Below are positions 24,237 to 34,547 of a stretch of 64,000 nt of DNA, piece by piece; the stretch's first letter is position 1, and every line of letters begins with the position of its first letter. The stretch is from Flaccisagitta enflata (Eukaryota; Chaetognatha; Sagittoidea; Aphragmophora). The translations under genes and the position numbers were made by a program. Location of the stretch: assembly GCA_965153355.1 (NCBI GenBank), contig OZ231127.1, forward strand, positions 9,238,001 to 9,302,000, in the 5' to 3' direction. Under the pieces are notes generated by a model. That model made no database searches. It was not told where the DNA came from and saw nothing but the letters and a program-made list of their open reading frames with translations.

Positions 24237-24600
24237 AGCCTATCTCTTAACTCACGTTGGGACCTATTCTTTCATATCCGCTCTTTTTTTTTGGTCTTTT
24301 TTTGCATGTTTTATAAAGTATATTTGTGTCTCTAGATTGTTTTTCTCTGTTAAATAGTTGTTAGGCAAACTCAAGTAGCGAAAAAAAAAACAATAAAAAA
24401 CAAAACAGCTCTCTAGTTAGCACAGCATTGTTAGGTTAGTTTGAACGCAAATGGAACTTTTTTTTCAAATCTCTTTATGGCTAGTATGGAATCTAAAACC
24501 AAAATTCAGAAATTACAAAAGGACTTGAACGATTTAGAACGGCCAATAGATCGTTTTTTTTTCCGCCATTTTCTCCTGCACGAAAGGCAATAACAAAAAA
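24237..24600. other. AT-rich spacer, no gene seen
   Basis: This is an intergenic region of the element with poly-T and poly-A runs. It is similar to 6,960-7,285 on the left arm but with scattered differences. No exon, repeat array or RNA gene was recognised. Confidence 0.6.
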
Positions 24601-24603
24601 AGA

Positions 24604-24718
24604 AGATCACTTTAATATGAAAATTTGTTTGAATTACATATAATTCACATTTCAAATGAGATAAAAAGTTGAAGATAAAAAATTATTCAATTTACAAATT
24701 TTCATATTAAAGTGATCT
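24604..24718. promoter_or_regulatory. Perfect 25-bp inverted repeat with 65-bp spacer
   Basis: Arms at 24,604-24,628 and 24,694-24,718 are exact reverse complements (AGATCACTTTAA...TTAAAGTGATCT). They end 31 bp before the ATG of the acidic-protein gene. The left arm keeps the structure with one mismatch. Candidate roles are a promoter or operator, a replication signal, or an RNA stem-loop in the leader. Confidence 0.65.
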
Positions 24719-24749
24719 ATTGAACCTCGTGCATTTGAGCGTCCGCGGA

Positions 24750-25500
24750 ATGCAAACTGATAATTCGGCAAATAATAACCAACCTAACACTGCGCAACAT
24801 CCTAAAGATACCCCCTCGGGGGAAGGACTATCAAACCCGACAAATATGACCGACAGTTACACGTCCAAAATTCAAGCCCTGCTACAGGGCAGTTCGGGCA
24901 TGACCCTGCAAGACCGCGGTGACGCAATCAGAGAACTCCTACTTCAGGCGCAAAATCAACGCGAAATTGAATTGTTGAGAAAAATCTCATTGCCCGCAAA
25001 CAGAAATTTTTTAGTCGGGAGCGGGCCCGGCAATACGCAGGACAACAACAACAGTCAAAACAACAACATCAACAGTCAGAGCAACAACACGCAAAACAAT
25101 AACAATGATAAAGAGCCCGTTGTGGCACGAACGACGCCGTCCGAACCGCCCGCTACAAACAGCGTAAACAACAACAACGACAACAGTAATCAAAAGAACA
25201 AAAACAAAACTGACAGTGAAAACAAAAAGAAAACACCAACACAAAAACAAACTTCAAAACAAATCAAAGCAAAAAAGCCGAAAGCAAAACATGAGGAAAC
25301 CGACGAAGAAGATGATGGAGATGGAGATGAAGATGAGGAAGAAGATGAAAATGAAGATGAAGACGAAGATGAAGATGAAGATGAAGATGAAGAAAATGAA
25401 GATGAAGATGAGGAAGAAATTGATGATAACAATGAAGAGAAAAATGATGATGATGACGATGATGATGATGATGATGATGATGATGAAGGTGGTGATGGTC

Positions 25501-25538
<38 letters not shown>

Positions 25539-26081
25539 AATGATGACAACGATGATAAAGACGACGAAGAAGTAGATGAAAAAGAACAAGATAGCAGAAA
25601 ACTAAAGAAAACAAAAGGCGATAAGGAGAGACCCAAAGGAGCCCGAGGCGACAAAAGAGCAAATATCGGGCAATTATTGAAGCCATCACTCAGAAACATA
25701 AAACTCCATTGCCGTCGGGCGCATATAACTTTTCCAACGTTGAAGCTGACGCAATTACACAAAAAATTATCCGCGTATTTGTCTTGTCCACTCAAAAACA
25801 ACGGATTCGAAAGCCTGGACAGAAGATTCGTTCTGACGGGTCAACAACGTGTGCTGTATCAAAGTCCGCACAAACAAATTTCCATGTCGTTAGAAAAGTT
25901 GTCGGTCTCACTGGTTTTACCGCGTCCCGAACTTTTCGCGTACCTTACGTCTAGACTCAAGCAGGATAGAGCCCATATACCGTACAGCAATTCAGATAAA
26001 ATATTGCTAAAAAACTTTATCCGATTGTCTAAACTCAAAAGGACCAGCGTGCCAATTGTGTCCTTGCGCGGTAGCCGCTAG
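24750..26081 (+). CDS. Acidic low-complexity protein, unknown function
   Basis: This is a single-exon frame of 443 codons plus stop. I chose ATG 24,750 because the longer frame begins with TTG inside the inverted-repeat flank. Residues 1-100 are Gln/Asn-rich, 100-175 are Asn/Lys-rich, and about 180-285 are almost pure Asp/Glu from GAT/GAA repeats. Residues 300-443 form a conserved, basic, folded-looking domain. The order (disordered, acidic, basic domain) resembles histone-chaperone-like or core-binding viral proteins only in composition. It lies between the unknown gene and the integrase on the same strand. The left copy is frame-shifted inside the repeats. Confidence 0.7.
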
Positions 26082-26206
26082 AACATATTCTTCTAAATCC
26101 CGCAGTAGTCTAGCAATAACTCTACCATATGTTAACACGCGACTTGAGTAGCCATGTATTAAACATTTTTTATCATTTTTAATGACCAGTTACATGCATG
26201 TGAACA

Positions 26207-27900
26207 ATGAACGACGACGAATTAAAGGTTTCCAGGGACATTTACGCTCAGTTCCTCAATCCAAACTCGGACCTTTTCTTGGAAACCAACACGGAAAACA
26301 TTTTCAAGGCCGCAAAAACCGACGCGAACTTATATCCGGTGTCGCGCGAGGAAATTTCTAAATTTAAAGAGAATTTAGAATTGGCGTCACGTGACTTTCA
26401 GCAAAGGACTCTTGGCAATAGGCAACCTCGTTATTTGAACTACAAGTCGTATATCAATTTCAGTCCGAGGTCAATAATCTGCGGTGATTTAATGTTTGTC
26501 AAGTCCCTGAAACACCTTGGAAAAAAGACCGTGGTGATTTCGCTGTTTATGGACATGTTCAGGTTCATTTATTTACTGTTTCATACATTTTGCTCATTCA
26601 TTCATTCATTCATTCATTCATTCATGCATTCATTCATTCATTCATTTAATTGTTCATTCTGTTATTCATTCAGTTGTCCCTTCATTTCTTGCTTGCAGCC
26701 GTATGGTGTACTTGTCAACACAGAAATCCACATCATCACAGGAAACATTCCAACATTTTGAAGAGGCTTTGAAGTTCTTTGGATGTTCAAGACTTGACAA
26801 ATTCAAGTACTTCGCTTCCGACCGCGGGTGGGTGTCTCTCTCTCTCCCATCATCGCCTCTTCCTGGCGCGCACGCACACCCGCACGCGCAACTTATCTAA
26901 TTTCCCCTCTGTTCTCCTTCCCGTAATCAGGAGTGAGTTCAAGCTAAACTTTCTAAAGGGCTTATCTTCGCACGGCATTCGGCCGTACCACACGTCGACC
27001 AGCATTTTCCCGAAAGTAAGCCAATTGTTAAATGGAATCACGGACACGCGTTTCTACACCCGGAACGTTTAGGCAATCCGGAGTTCACATTCTAATCGGA
27101 GATTATTGAATTGGCGTTTTCAACTAACCTTACTCGGTACTCTTCTCCCTCACCCCCCCCGGTAACAACACCGTAACCCTGGGTTACTTTTCATCCCATT
27201 TCAGATCGCGCTGGCCGAAAGATGCGTCAAATCTTGCAAGGCCATCTTCTTTAAAATCCTGTTCGCCTTCTCAACAATCTCCTACACCAACGCAATAAAG
27301 CTGACACAATCGGTCTATAATTCCAGAAAACATTCCGGCATTTTCAATTATAGACCGATTCAAATTCAGTTCGACAGTCACCTAGCAAGCATTGTCGCGC
27401 GGCTCAATGTGAAGAAACTCAACTTGAAGCAACGCCGCTTACGAAAAAGCGTCTTTAGCCTCCATCCAAGCCGTAAATTTCAAATCGGCGAACGGGTGTT
27501 GGTGAAGAAGAAACGAACGGCGTTTTACAAACCAAGCAGCGTTTTCGATCCGCAATTTCAATCGGAACCCACCGTCATAACAAAAGTCAACGCGAAATAT
27601 CTGCCCCATAGCTTTCAAGTCGCCTCTATGCCGGATCGTTGGCTTTACGCTTTCGAGTTGAAAAAAGTGGGCAGGTATTACCGCAATCTCGAGACCTCTA
27701 CAACTCACGAAGGGGACAAAATTCAGGTTTTGGACTACACAGTCGAATCAGCACCCGTGACCCGGTCGGGATTACGGCTCAAAAATCGAAATGACGTGTT
27801 GTACAGCATCATGCGCGGTAATGTGGTAGAAAAAGTCGATTCAGAAACACTTCGATTCTTCAAAAAAGTTCTTGGGCCGCATTCATTGAAATACCACTAA
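26207..27900 (+). CDS. RVE-type (Polinton-like) integrase, four exons
   Basis: Exons are 26,207-26,562, 26,699-26,827, 26,931-27,015 and 27,205-27,900. All junctions are GT-AG and the phases match, giving 421 residues. The DDE core is complete: Asp94 (ICGDLM), Asp160 (FASDRG) and Glu195 (ALAERC). The last two are 35 apart, as in retroviral and Polinton integrases. After the core comes a YNSRKHSG segment, then a basic SH3/chromodomain-like region near residues 283-320 (GERVLVKK). The enzyme would join element ends to host DNA in the nucleus. Intron 1 holds a TTCA microsatellite. The penton-like ATG follows 35 bp after the stop. The left copy is decayed after exon 1. Confidence 0.85.
26581..26650 (+). 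repeat. TTCA microsatellite in integrase intron 1
   Basis: This is tandem TTCA/ATTC repeat within the first intron. The left arm has the complementary TGAA repeat at 4,889-4,940, with a different copy number. Confidence 0.9.
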
Positions 27901-27935
27901 GTGTTCTTTAAGCCGGAAAATCAACATTTGATACT

Positions 27936-29531
27936 ATGAGTTCCTTCGCTCAACTATCGTCAAGCATAGACCACTATGAGATATACGTAACGAACAGGCA
28001 AACCGAAGACGAGCTCGATGAAGACGCCCCTTCCAGCGCGTCGGATTGGAAAGCCGTTTTGGAACCGTCCGTCGATGTCAGCAACCTTCTCTACGGAAAA
28101 AGCGATATAGCTCAAGCCAAAGTCAAACAAGTGAATATCTCTTCCTTGCCCCTATGCTTTTCAAAGTCAGAATCTATTAAAATCTTTATCACCATTCCCC
28201 CTATATTTGGGAAATGCAACCAATTTTTCAATAGCGAAAATGTCGATACATTTAACAACCAGCCTTACGTGCTACCACTAGAGGACATGATTTGTAGCTC
28301 GGCCGCCGACGCAGTGAATTTTCTAGACGAAAAAATAGGCCTGCCATTGATCCACTTTTTACTAAGGAGCACCCTCAAAATCGTCCTGGATATTCAAATC
28401 TTCAATGAAAATAGTTATCACAAATTAGGGTTAAACGACATCAAACTTATTTTGTCATATCTTGACGTCTGCCTCTTTTGTAGAAATATCGTACACAAGC
28501 ATCTATGTCCGATAATCAAGGTGACCGACGACAACATCGACGAGCATGTGAAATCCAATTTTACCAACACGAGGTTTATTTCCAAAGCGACCGAGGATAA
28601 ATGGATTGGCGAGTCGACAACCATACTGCCACCGGAAGAACGAATTCGCGCTGTTTTCGACGAGAACGCCATACATCTCGACGGTTTTCACGAGGTCAAT
28701 TTGGTGAGAGCTTACGACCAAGAGGACGGTCCAACAAACAAGGTTAAAACAGAAACGGCTCGTTGGTTGCAGGATATGTCAGTCGTGGAACGAGAGGACG
28801 ATAATAATCCTCTTAGTCCCTTGACAAACAAGTCAGTGACCTACATAAAAGATCTCATCTTGTACAACAAAAAACTGATTGAACAGGCTATCAAAACCAA
28901 AGAAATCCTAAGCATTCTTGAAAAGCACATTAAGTTGACCACAAAAGTCACAAGCAAAGATGAATTGTTGAAACTCAGTTTAAACCCCAACACAAAAAAA
29001 ATGAAGGTTACCCTAAACCCTAAACCATTCCTGGTCAATAACGATGTCTCTTTCACCGTTGCATTCCCGAGTCACTGTTCTCACAGTCTAGGAGCGGATG
29101 GAGAGTCGTCCAATGTAACATTAGGCCCTTACTCATACCACTCACTGGAAAAAAGACCCTTGGCGAGTATCTCCAACCAGATTCAACATCCGACTCAAAC
29201 TTTGGCGTTTCCAGTCCGTCCGGTGCCTAGAGTGATTCTACTTGTTAGCAACTTGTGCGCCACGTTGAAAAGAGACCAATGGTTAGGAGGTAGTTTTTGG
29301 AACGACTATCAAGTACTAACTACCATCGTTGTCGATGAGTCATGCATTGACTCGCAACTAATACATTTATGCAACAGCGACGAGAATTGCCACCGTCTTA
29401 ACAACGCCAAAACTGTGTTGTCTCGTTTTCATTTGTGCTTGCTGGACGATCGTTTTCATAAAATACTATTTCAAAAGAAAACGTACATGTCTTTACAGCT
29501 CGATTTAAGCCCTTACACTAGCCCGTACTAA
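27936..29531 (+). CDS. Penton-like minor capsid protein (proposed)
   Basis: This is a single-exon, 531-residue protein starting 35 bp after the integrase stop. Residues 37-70 (SDWKAVLEP... then AKVKQVNISS) have the pattern of the N-terminal strand pair seen in Polinton/adintovirus penton proteins. Residues 415-520 contain PRVILLVSNL, a cluster typical of the last strands, and end in a strand-rich MSLQLDLSP. The middle (residues 240-330) is charged, with a probable coiled coil. In such viruses the penton forms the capsid vertices next to a double jelly-roll major capsid protein, and a candidate for that lies immediately downstream. The assignment is by pattern and context, not by a database search. 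Confidence 0.55.
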   Translation: MSSFAQLSSSIDHYEIYVTNRQTEDELDEDAPSSASDWKAVLEPSVDVSNLLYGKSDIAQAKVKQVNISSLPLCFSKSESIKIFITIPPIFGKCNQFFNSENVDTFNNQPYVLPLEDMICSSAADAVNFLDEKIGLPLIHFLLRSTLKIVLDIQIFNENSYHKLGLNDIKLILSYLDVCLFCRNIVHKHLCPIIKVTDDNIDEHVKSNFTNTRFISKATEDKWIGESTTILPPEERIRAVFDENAIHLDGFHEVNLVRAYDQEDGPTNKVKTETARWLQDMSVVEREDDNNPLSPLTNKSVTYIKDLILYNKKLIEQAIKTKEILSILEKHIKLTTKVTSKDELLKLSLNPNTKKMKVTLNPKPFLVNNDVSFTVAFPSHCSHSLGADGESSNVTLGPYSYHSLEKRPLASISNQIQHPTQTLAFPVRPVPRVILLVSNLCATLKRDQWLGGSFWNDYQVLTTIVVDESCIDSQLIHLCNSDENCHRLNNAKTVLSRFHLCLLDDRFHKILFQKKTYMSLQLDLSPYTSPY

Positions 29532-29559
29532 AGTCCCGATAACAGTTTTTTACAAGGGA

Positions 29560-29730
29560 TGTGGAAGCGGTTATTTTTTCAAACCGCTTCCGAGAGATGC
29601 GGAAGCGGTCTCTTTCTAAATCGCTTCCGCTTCCGCTTCCGCTTCCGCTTCCGCTTCCATTTATATCCTAAGTATTAGTATTTGTTTTACTAAGCAAAAC
29701 TATCTTAAAATAACCGCTTTCACATCCCTG
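29560..29730. promoter_or_regulatory. CCGCTTCC hexamer array inside a dyad, right copy
   Basis: GGATGTGGAAGCGG begins the block at about 29,559 and AACCGCTTTCACATCC closes it at about 29,728, forming an imperfect inverted repeat. Between them are two more CCGCTTCC/GGAAGCGG pairs and about six tandem GCTTCC hexamers (29,624-29,658). The same words recur at 31,975-32,185 and near 32,660 but not obviously in the host DNA. The array is a candidate cis-signal of the element. Confidence 0.5.
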
Positions 29731-29807
29731 ATTACCGTCCCTCCCATGCCTTTTCACCCTCCCCGATTGTTCTTATTAATTTTGTATTTCTTTTTTATCG
29801 AAATTAG

Positions 29808-30056
29808 ATGTCATGGTACGTAAGAAAAACGAGCAAACCGTTAACCCTTGATCACACACTTTACTATTCTTTTGAAAAAAAAGAAGTACAAAATCAAACA
29901 AACAAAAAATCAACGCAGGAAAAAAATCAAAACACCCCACAAAAACAAGAGAGTCAAAAACAAACGAAAAAACGAAAAGAAACACCCTCGTCAGACAATG
30001 AAAAGCCGCCGAAAAAACGGAAAACAACGGCAATAACCGAGGCTTCTTTTATCTAA
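29808..30056 (+). CDS. Small basic protein with nuclear-localisation-like motifs
   Basis: This is an 82-codon frame with an ATG directly after ATTAG. The N-terminus is MSWYVRKTSK. From residue 30 on, it is Lys/Gln/Asn-rich, with two basic clusters (TKKRK, PPKKRK) that look like classical nuclear localisation signals. No family was recognised. It may be complete or may be an exon of a longer transcript. It is frame-shifted on the left arm. Confidence 0.5.
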   Translation: MSWYVRKTSKPLTLDHTLYYSFEKKEVQNQTNKKSTQEKNQNTPQKQESQKQTKKRKETPSSDNEKPPKKRKTTAITEASFI

Positions 30057-30204
30057 ATCAAAAACAAATTATGATAAAGAAACAAAAACAATGTCATCGA
30101 TCGTATAGAAAAAAACAAAACAAACGACATTTACCGCGGTGTTTGACCGCCATTCTCAATAACCCCCGGTCGGGTCTTTCTCATTGTGTTTCCGACGAAC
30201 AGTC

Positions 30205-32946
30205 ATGGCAGACCCCACGAAACAACCCACCTTTCACCCGCCCAGCTCGGCGATGGATCCCACGGTTGCGGCACTGCTCGCTGAAAACACCCTTGTTGTG
30301 CAATCTGGCATTCGGTATTGCGAATATGTGAAATTGCGCGTTAAAGACGGCATAGAGCTTACCCAGAATTCACGTTTAATGAACTACGTGTACAAGGTAC
30401 AAAAAAACAAAGCAACGAAACAGCATCAACGCTATTAAGAGAAAAAAACAGGCCTTTCACTACCAAATCATCGCAAATACTGTCGTGTTGTTTCCGTTTA
30501 CTATTGCGCTTGTTGGTTTTATCAATAATGTACTAATCCCGTAGGAAAACACGTGTTTCTTGAATTCGCGACGGATGTTCTTAACGTTGGACTTTCACTG
30601 CGAAAAAGCAAACAAGGCCCCGCTGGAGCTCACCGATTATTGTTCGATCGCGACACCGATTGCACATTCGCTGATAGACTCCGTGATTGTAAACTTGGGG
30701 GAAAGTCTTTTGAACAGGTAGATAAAATAAACAACGACGCGATCATAAGCACCGTTTCACCTTTAAAGAAAAATAACTGCTATCTTTAACGCTTTCACTT
30801 TTTCATTTTGTTTTTTCAACTTCTAAGATGCGATGGATACTACCCGATTTTGGCCCGCTTGAACTACTTGACGAAATTTACCAACAAGGCGCGAAAAAGG
30901 TAATTTGCCCTTCAACGTAATACCGACAAAATATTCTTAAACTATATTAGCGCTCTTCTTCACCACTTTTAAATATTTTTTTTTCTTTAGTTGGTTACAA
31001 GAGTTTGAGTTGGCCGATCCGGACCTTTCTGACACGGCCACAAGCGATATCGCGACTTGTTTCGAGACCGTGACCGAGCAAGGCAGCCCAATCAAAAAAC
31101 CCAAAAACGCTCTCGGAAGAACGTGTCAACTTTTGCTGGCTAAGAAGAAGCATTCCGTGTTCGTCAGTCTTCATTCCCCGCTGGAAAATCTGCCTTCTTT
31201 GCTTCCGGCGAACGTGGAACTTGGTGCGTTACAAGCGGACTAGCTCATTTCTTTAAAATTCTTTAGACTCTTTATTGTTCTTATAAACCGTCTTTCGTTA
31301 ATTCAAGGCCTGAAAATCACGTTCGCCGAAGACTCGAAAATCTTCATAACTCAGACGGCTTGTTCGCCACATCTTTCCGTGGACGATGGGTGTATGTACG
31401 CGTTACTTTGCATCCTCGACGATTCATCGTTAATTCAAATCCATCAGCGATTAAACGCGAATAGTATGGAATTCTCTTTCTTGCGCGATACGATAATAAC
31501 GAACCCCATCGAAAAAGGAAGACTTCAGGCCTGGCTGGATGTAACCACGAAATCGCCCCACTCATTTTTCTATCTTATATTACATAAAAACACTTCTCTC
31601 ATTGGAGATCTGAAGGTGGGGAACGAGAAAAAATGGAAAAAAAATCATTAATAAACATTAAAATTCTTTCGCGATATAATTTGCTTTCTTTCCCTTGACC
31701 AGGAAAACATTTTGCATTTTCAACGCCATAACTTGGTTCAAGCGTTTGTGGAAACTTCGTTGAATCTCAAGTGAGTAACCCTTTCTTGTGTATGTTTATT
31801 GTTTCATTTCCTTTTGAATTTCTATTAATTTCTGTTTACATCCCTTGTTTTACAGACTGCCTTCCTGTCCATGCCAGACCCAAGCTAATGACGTCGGTTA
31901 CATGTTCACTACCGATAGGCATATACAGGCTTCCTTTTTGGTGGCTATGGAATTATCGGGACAAATAGGTAGGTGCTTCCGGAAGCGCTTCCGGAGTCAC
32001 TTTGACAGCGTTCTCAAAAGCGTTTCCAGAATCACTTTAATAACCCCCTGTAAAAGCGCTTCCGGAGTCACTTTGGCAGCGTTTCTTTAAACGCTTCCAG
32101 AGTCGCTTAAACAGCGTTTTTTAAAAACGCTTCCGGAGTCATTTTGACAGCGTTTACAAAAGCGCTTCCAGGAACATTCCGCTTCCGCATGCCTTGCCAT
32201 TCTAATGTGCGATGTGAAAACCGATACTTACTGAATCCTTCGATTCGTGAATTATTTCACACCTTTATCGCATGTCGTATTTTATGAGAATCACAATTCA
32301 AATTTCCATTCCATGAACAGACGAGAACGGTCCGTCCATTTCAAAAAAATCTTGGATGGAATCAAATTTTTTCTTACCCTTCCGGATTAGCGCATCTACT
32401 TCAGATAATTTGTACAGGTAAAGTGGTTCTTAACGACAATTTATACACATTTCCAAAAAAAAAGAAAAATGTGCTAATAAATTGACAAATATGTATATTA
32501 AACCATTTTTCAGTGGAGCGCTTGGAGATAGAATCGTGAACAAACCAACGGTCACACCTGGAAAAACGACACTGTACTTGCGGTAATTACAATACTAATA
32601 CTTAAGCACAGCCAAATATCATTGTAAAGAAAAGTGTGAAGACAATGGATATACGCGCCCGCTTCCGCTTCCTACCGGCGTCTGTTTAATTGGGGCATTT
32701 CTTTTTTCTCCTTTCTAAAGGTTTTCCCAAGCTCTCACTTACCCTTTAAGAGCTACCATCATCTACAAGCAACCCTCCAGTTTACTCATCGACAAAGACA
32801 TGAAAACGTGGAAATCTTACGGTACATACCTTAAATAGCTGCAACCATGAAAAAAATTTCTGACTAGTTCGCCTAGCAAGCATTAAAAAAATAAGTAAAA
32901 CCTTCTCCTTGTTTACCTGACATTTTCAACAGATGTCGATCAGTAA
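30205..32946 (+). CDS. Double jelly-roll major-capsid-like protein, eleven exons (proposed)
   Basis: Exons are 30,205-30,396, 30,545-30,717, 30,828-30,899, 30,991-31,223, 31,308-31,615, 31,703-31,770, 31,856-31,968, 32,321-32,417, 32,514-32,582, 32,721-32,821 and 32,933-32,946. Every junction is GT-AG and all phases fit, giving 479 residues. Reading across exons 2-4, the text PIAHSLIDSV followed by a YYPILARLNYL block matches the pattern of the first jelly-roll of Polinton/adintovirus major capsid proteins. Exons 5 and 8-10 look strand-rich, as expected for the second. Position after the penton-like gene and before the protease fits. Multi-exon capsid genes are unusual. Identity rests on pattern and context, while the exon structure is well supported. 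Confidence 0.6.
31972..32190 (+). repeat. Five-copy minisatellite in intron 7 of the capsid-like gene
   Basis: About five imperfect ~45-bp units each contain GCGCTTCCGGAGTCACTTT or a close variant, followed by AACAGCGTTT. The core GCTTCCG word resembles the CCGCTTCC boxes elsewhere in the element. It occupies nearly two thirds of the intron. Confidence 0.85.
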
Positions 32947-33517
32947 ATCCGCTGCCAACAAAATGCCGGCGACAAATTACAAGGACGCGACATCAAAAAC
33001 CGATCTCGAGAACATCTTGAAACAATGCTCCAATTGTTACAACTCAACCCATAATGGGGATTTCATTCTAAGCCACTCCGACTTGCCGAGCATACTACTT
33101 AAGAACTATAGAAAGCTACCAGTTTATAACTTTATAGTTAATAGTTTAAATGAACATGATAGCATTTCAGGGCCGGTGGTTGGGCATTGGGTTAATATAA
33201 TCATACTGAGACAAGCTGGACGTTTTTGCCACGCCCTAATCTGTGATAGCCTCGGCGAAGTGACAAATAACCCAACAGTCATGCAAAATATCGAAAAGTT
33301 CTGCACTAACAACTCGTTACGGAAACACCATCTAAGCGGAAAATATCAGATACCCTCTAGCAGCCGTTGCGGTTACCTATGCACAGCAATAATTGCCTAT
33401 ATTCATGGGAAAACTAAACTGAGCGATGTATATAGACTGCAGAAATTGTTTTTGAGGAGTTCAGTAATAACTAACGAAAACTTGATGCTTAAGATATACA
33501 GAAAACATTTTACATGA
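32933..33517 (+). CDS. Adenain-type cysteine protease
   Basis: This is a single-exon protein of 194 residues. Key residues are His85 (VVGHWVN), Asp105 (ICDSLGE), Gln139 and Cys146 (SRCGYLC). The Gln-Cys distance of seven equals that of adenovirus protease, and the length is close to adenain (about 204). In adenoviruses and Polintons this enzyme matures capsid and core proteins in the particle. Its ATG is the first three bases of the last exon of the capsid-like gene, and the two frames overlap by 14 bp. It may therefore be expressed from an alternatively spliced or started transcript of the same unit. Confidence 0.85.
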   Translation: MSISKSAANKMPATNYKDATSKTDLENILKQCSNCYNSTHNGDFILSHSDLPSILLKNYRKLPVYNFIVNSLNEHDSISGPVVGHWVNIIILRQAGRFCHALICDSLGEVTNNPTVMQNIEKFCTNNSLRKHHLSGKYQIPSSSRCGYLCTAIIAYIHGKTKLSDVYRLQKLFLRSSVITNENLMLKIYRKHFT

Positions 33518-33583
33518 TAATCCCTGTCCCTTGAAAACAATGCCTACTTATTACAGTTTTATGCAATAACCAGCGGTATCGTA

Positions 33584-34001
33584 ATGGAGTTTACCGGCCA
33601 GCAATGGCGTGCATACGCTATTGCGACAATCGCTTTCATTGTCATCGTACTCCTGACAACCCAACTGTCAATTCGGTTACAGGTACTTAACTAAATTGAA
33701 CGTAACAAAAGACTGCCTTAACACCCCTAAGACAAAAGCAATGAGATCACAAAAAAACAATAAATGTGATGGACCAACGGACAAACGGACGAGTCGATAA
33801 ACGGGCGAAGTAAGATGTAGAGTCGCGTTCACGCAATTAAGAAATTGGTTCATTATTGTCTTTCATTCCGCTTTGTCTATACACACACAGGTCGAGTTGC
33901 CCTACTACGAAGTTTGTCCCACAAATTTCTCATCGAATCAAAGTGTGTCCAACAACGGATCGCATGTGACCATAAGGAACAATGCCTGCCTAAAACTGTG
34001 A
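33584..34001 (+). CDS. Small single-pass membrane protein, two exons
   Basis: Exons are 33,584-33,682 and 33,891-34,001, GT-AG, phase 0, giving 69 residues. Residues 10-31 form one hydrophobic helix (YAIATIAFIVIVLLTTQL). The rest is a short, Cys-containing domain with three N-x-S sites. The 208-bp intron carries no repeat. It could be a membrane-associated viral protein, and the orientation suggests N-inside, C-outside. No family was recognised. Confidence 0.6.
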
Positions 34002-34176
34002 TCTTCTTACATTCGCCTCGACCTTTTTTTTCATCATGGTCTATGTATTAGCAACAACTAGATTGTAAAGACATTGTAAAATAGTATTAAGATTCTTTAA
34101 CATTTGTATACGTACTACAGGGAAAGCAAAACTAACTAAATGTACACATGATCGGGTTAAACTATTCTAGCAAATA

Positions 34177-34547
34177 ATGTTTGCTACTGCAAACCAAAGT
34201 TTAGAGACGCGCACACTGGCGAGAGATCTTAGGATGGGGACAAGACGGACACAAAGCGGCAGAATAAGAAAAAGACGCCGCACCAAAAAATGGAGATCAA
34301 AGGTACATACTATTGAACTAGTTAGGCAAAACACGAAGCTCACACACAAATCACACACAGCTCACACACGGCTCACACACGGCTCACAATATTTAGTCGT
34401 TCTCTTAGGCCACAATACATGTAATTGCTAACTGCCCCTGCCCACTTGTCAACAACAACATTATAAACCCTAAATACTTGTTCATAACAGTATCGAAAAC
34501 GGGCCTGCACGAAAAAGAGAAGAAGGACACGGCGTCGAAGAAGATGA
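34177..34547 (+). CDS. Arginine-rich core/packaging-type protein, two exons
   Basis: Exons are 34,177-34,302 and 34,491-34,547, GT-AG, phase 0, giving 60 residues. The C-terminal half is almost all Arg/Lys, with a Trp and a Cys (KKRRRTRRRRR at the end). Composition and size resemble adenovirus core protein mu or other protamine-like DNA condensers, which sit near the protease in those viruses. It probably binds packaged DNA. The intron contains a short ACACACGGCTC repeat. Confidence 0.6.
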
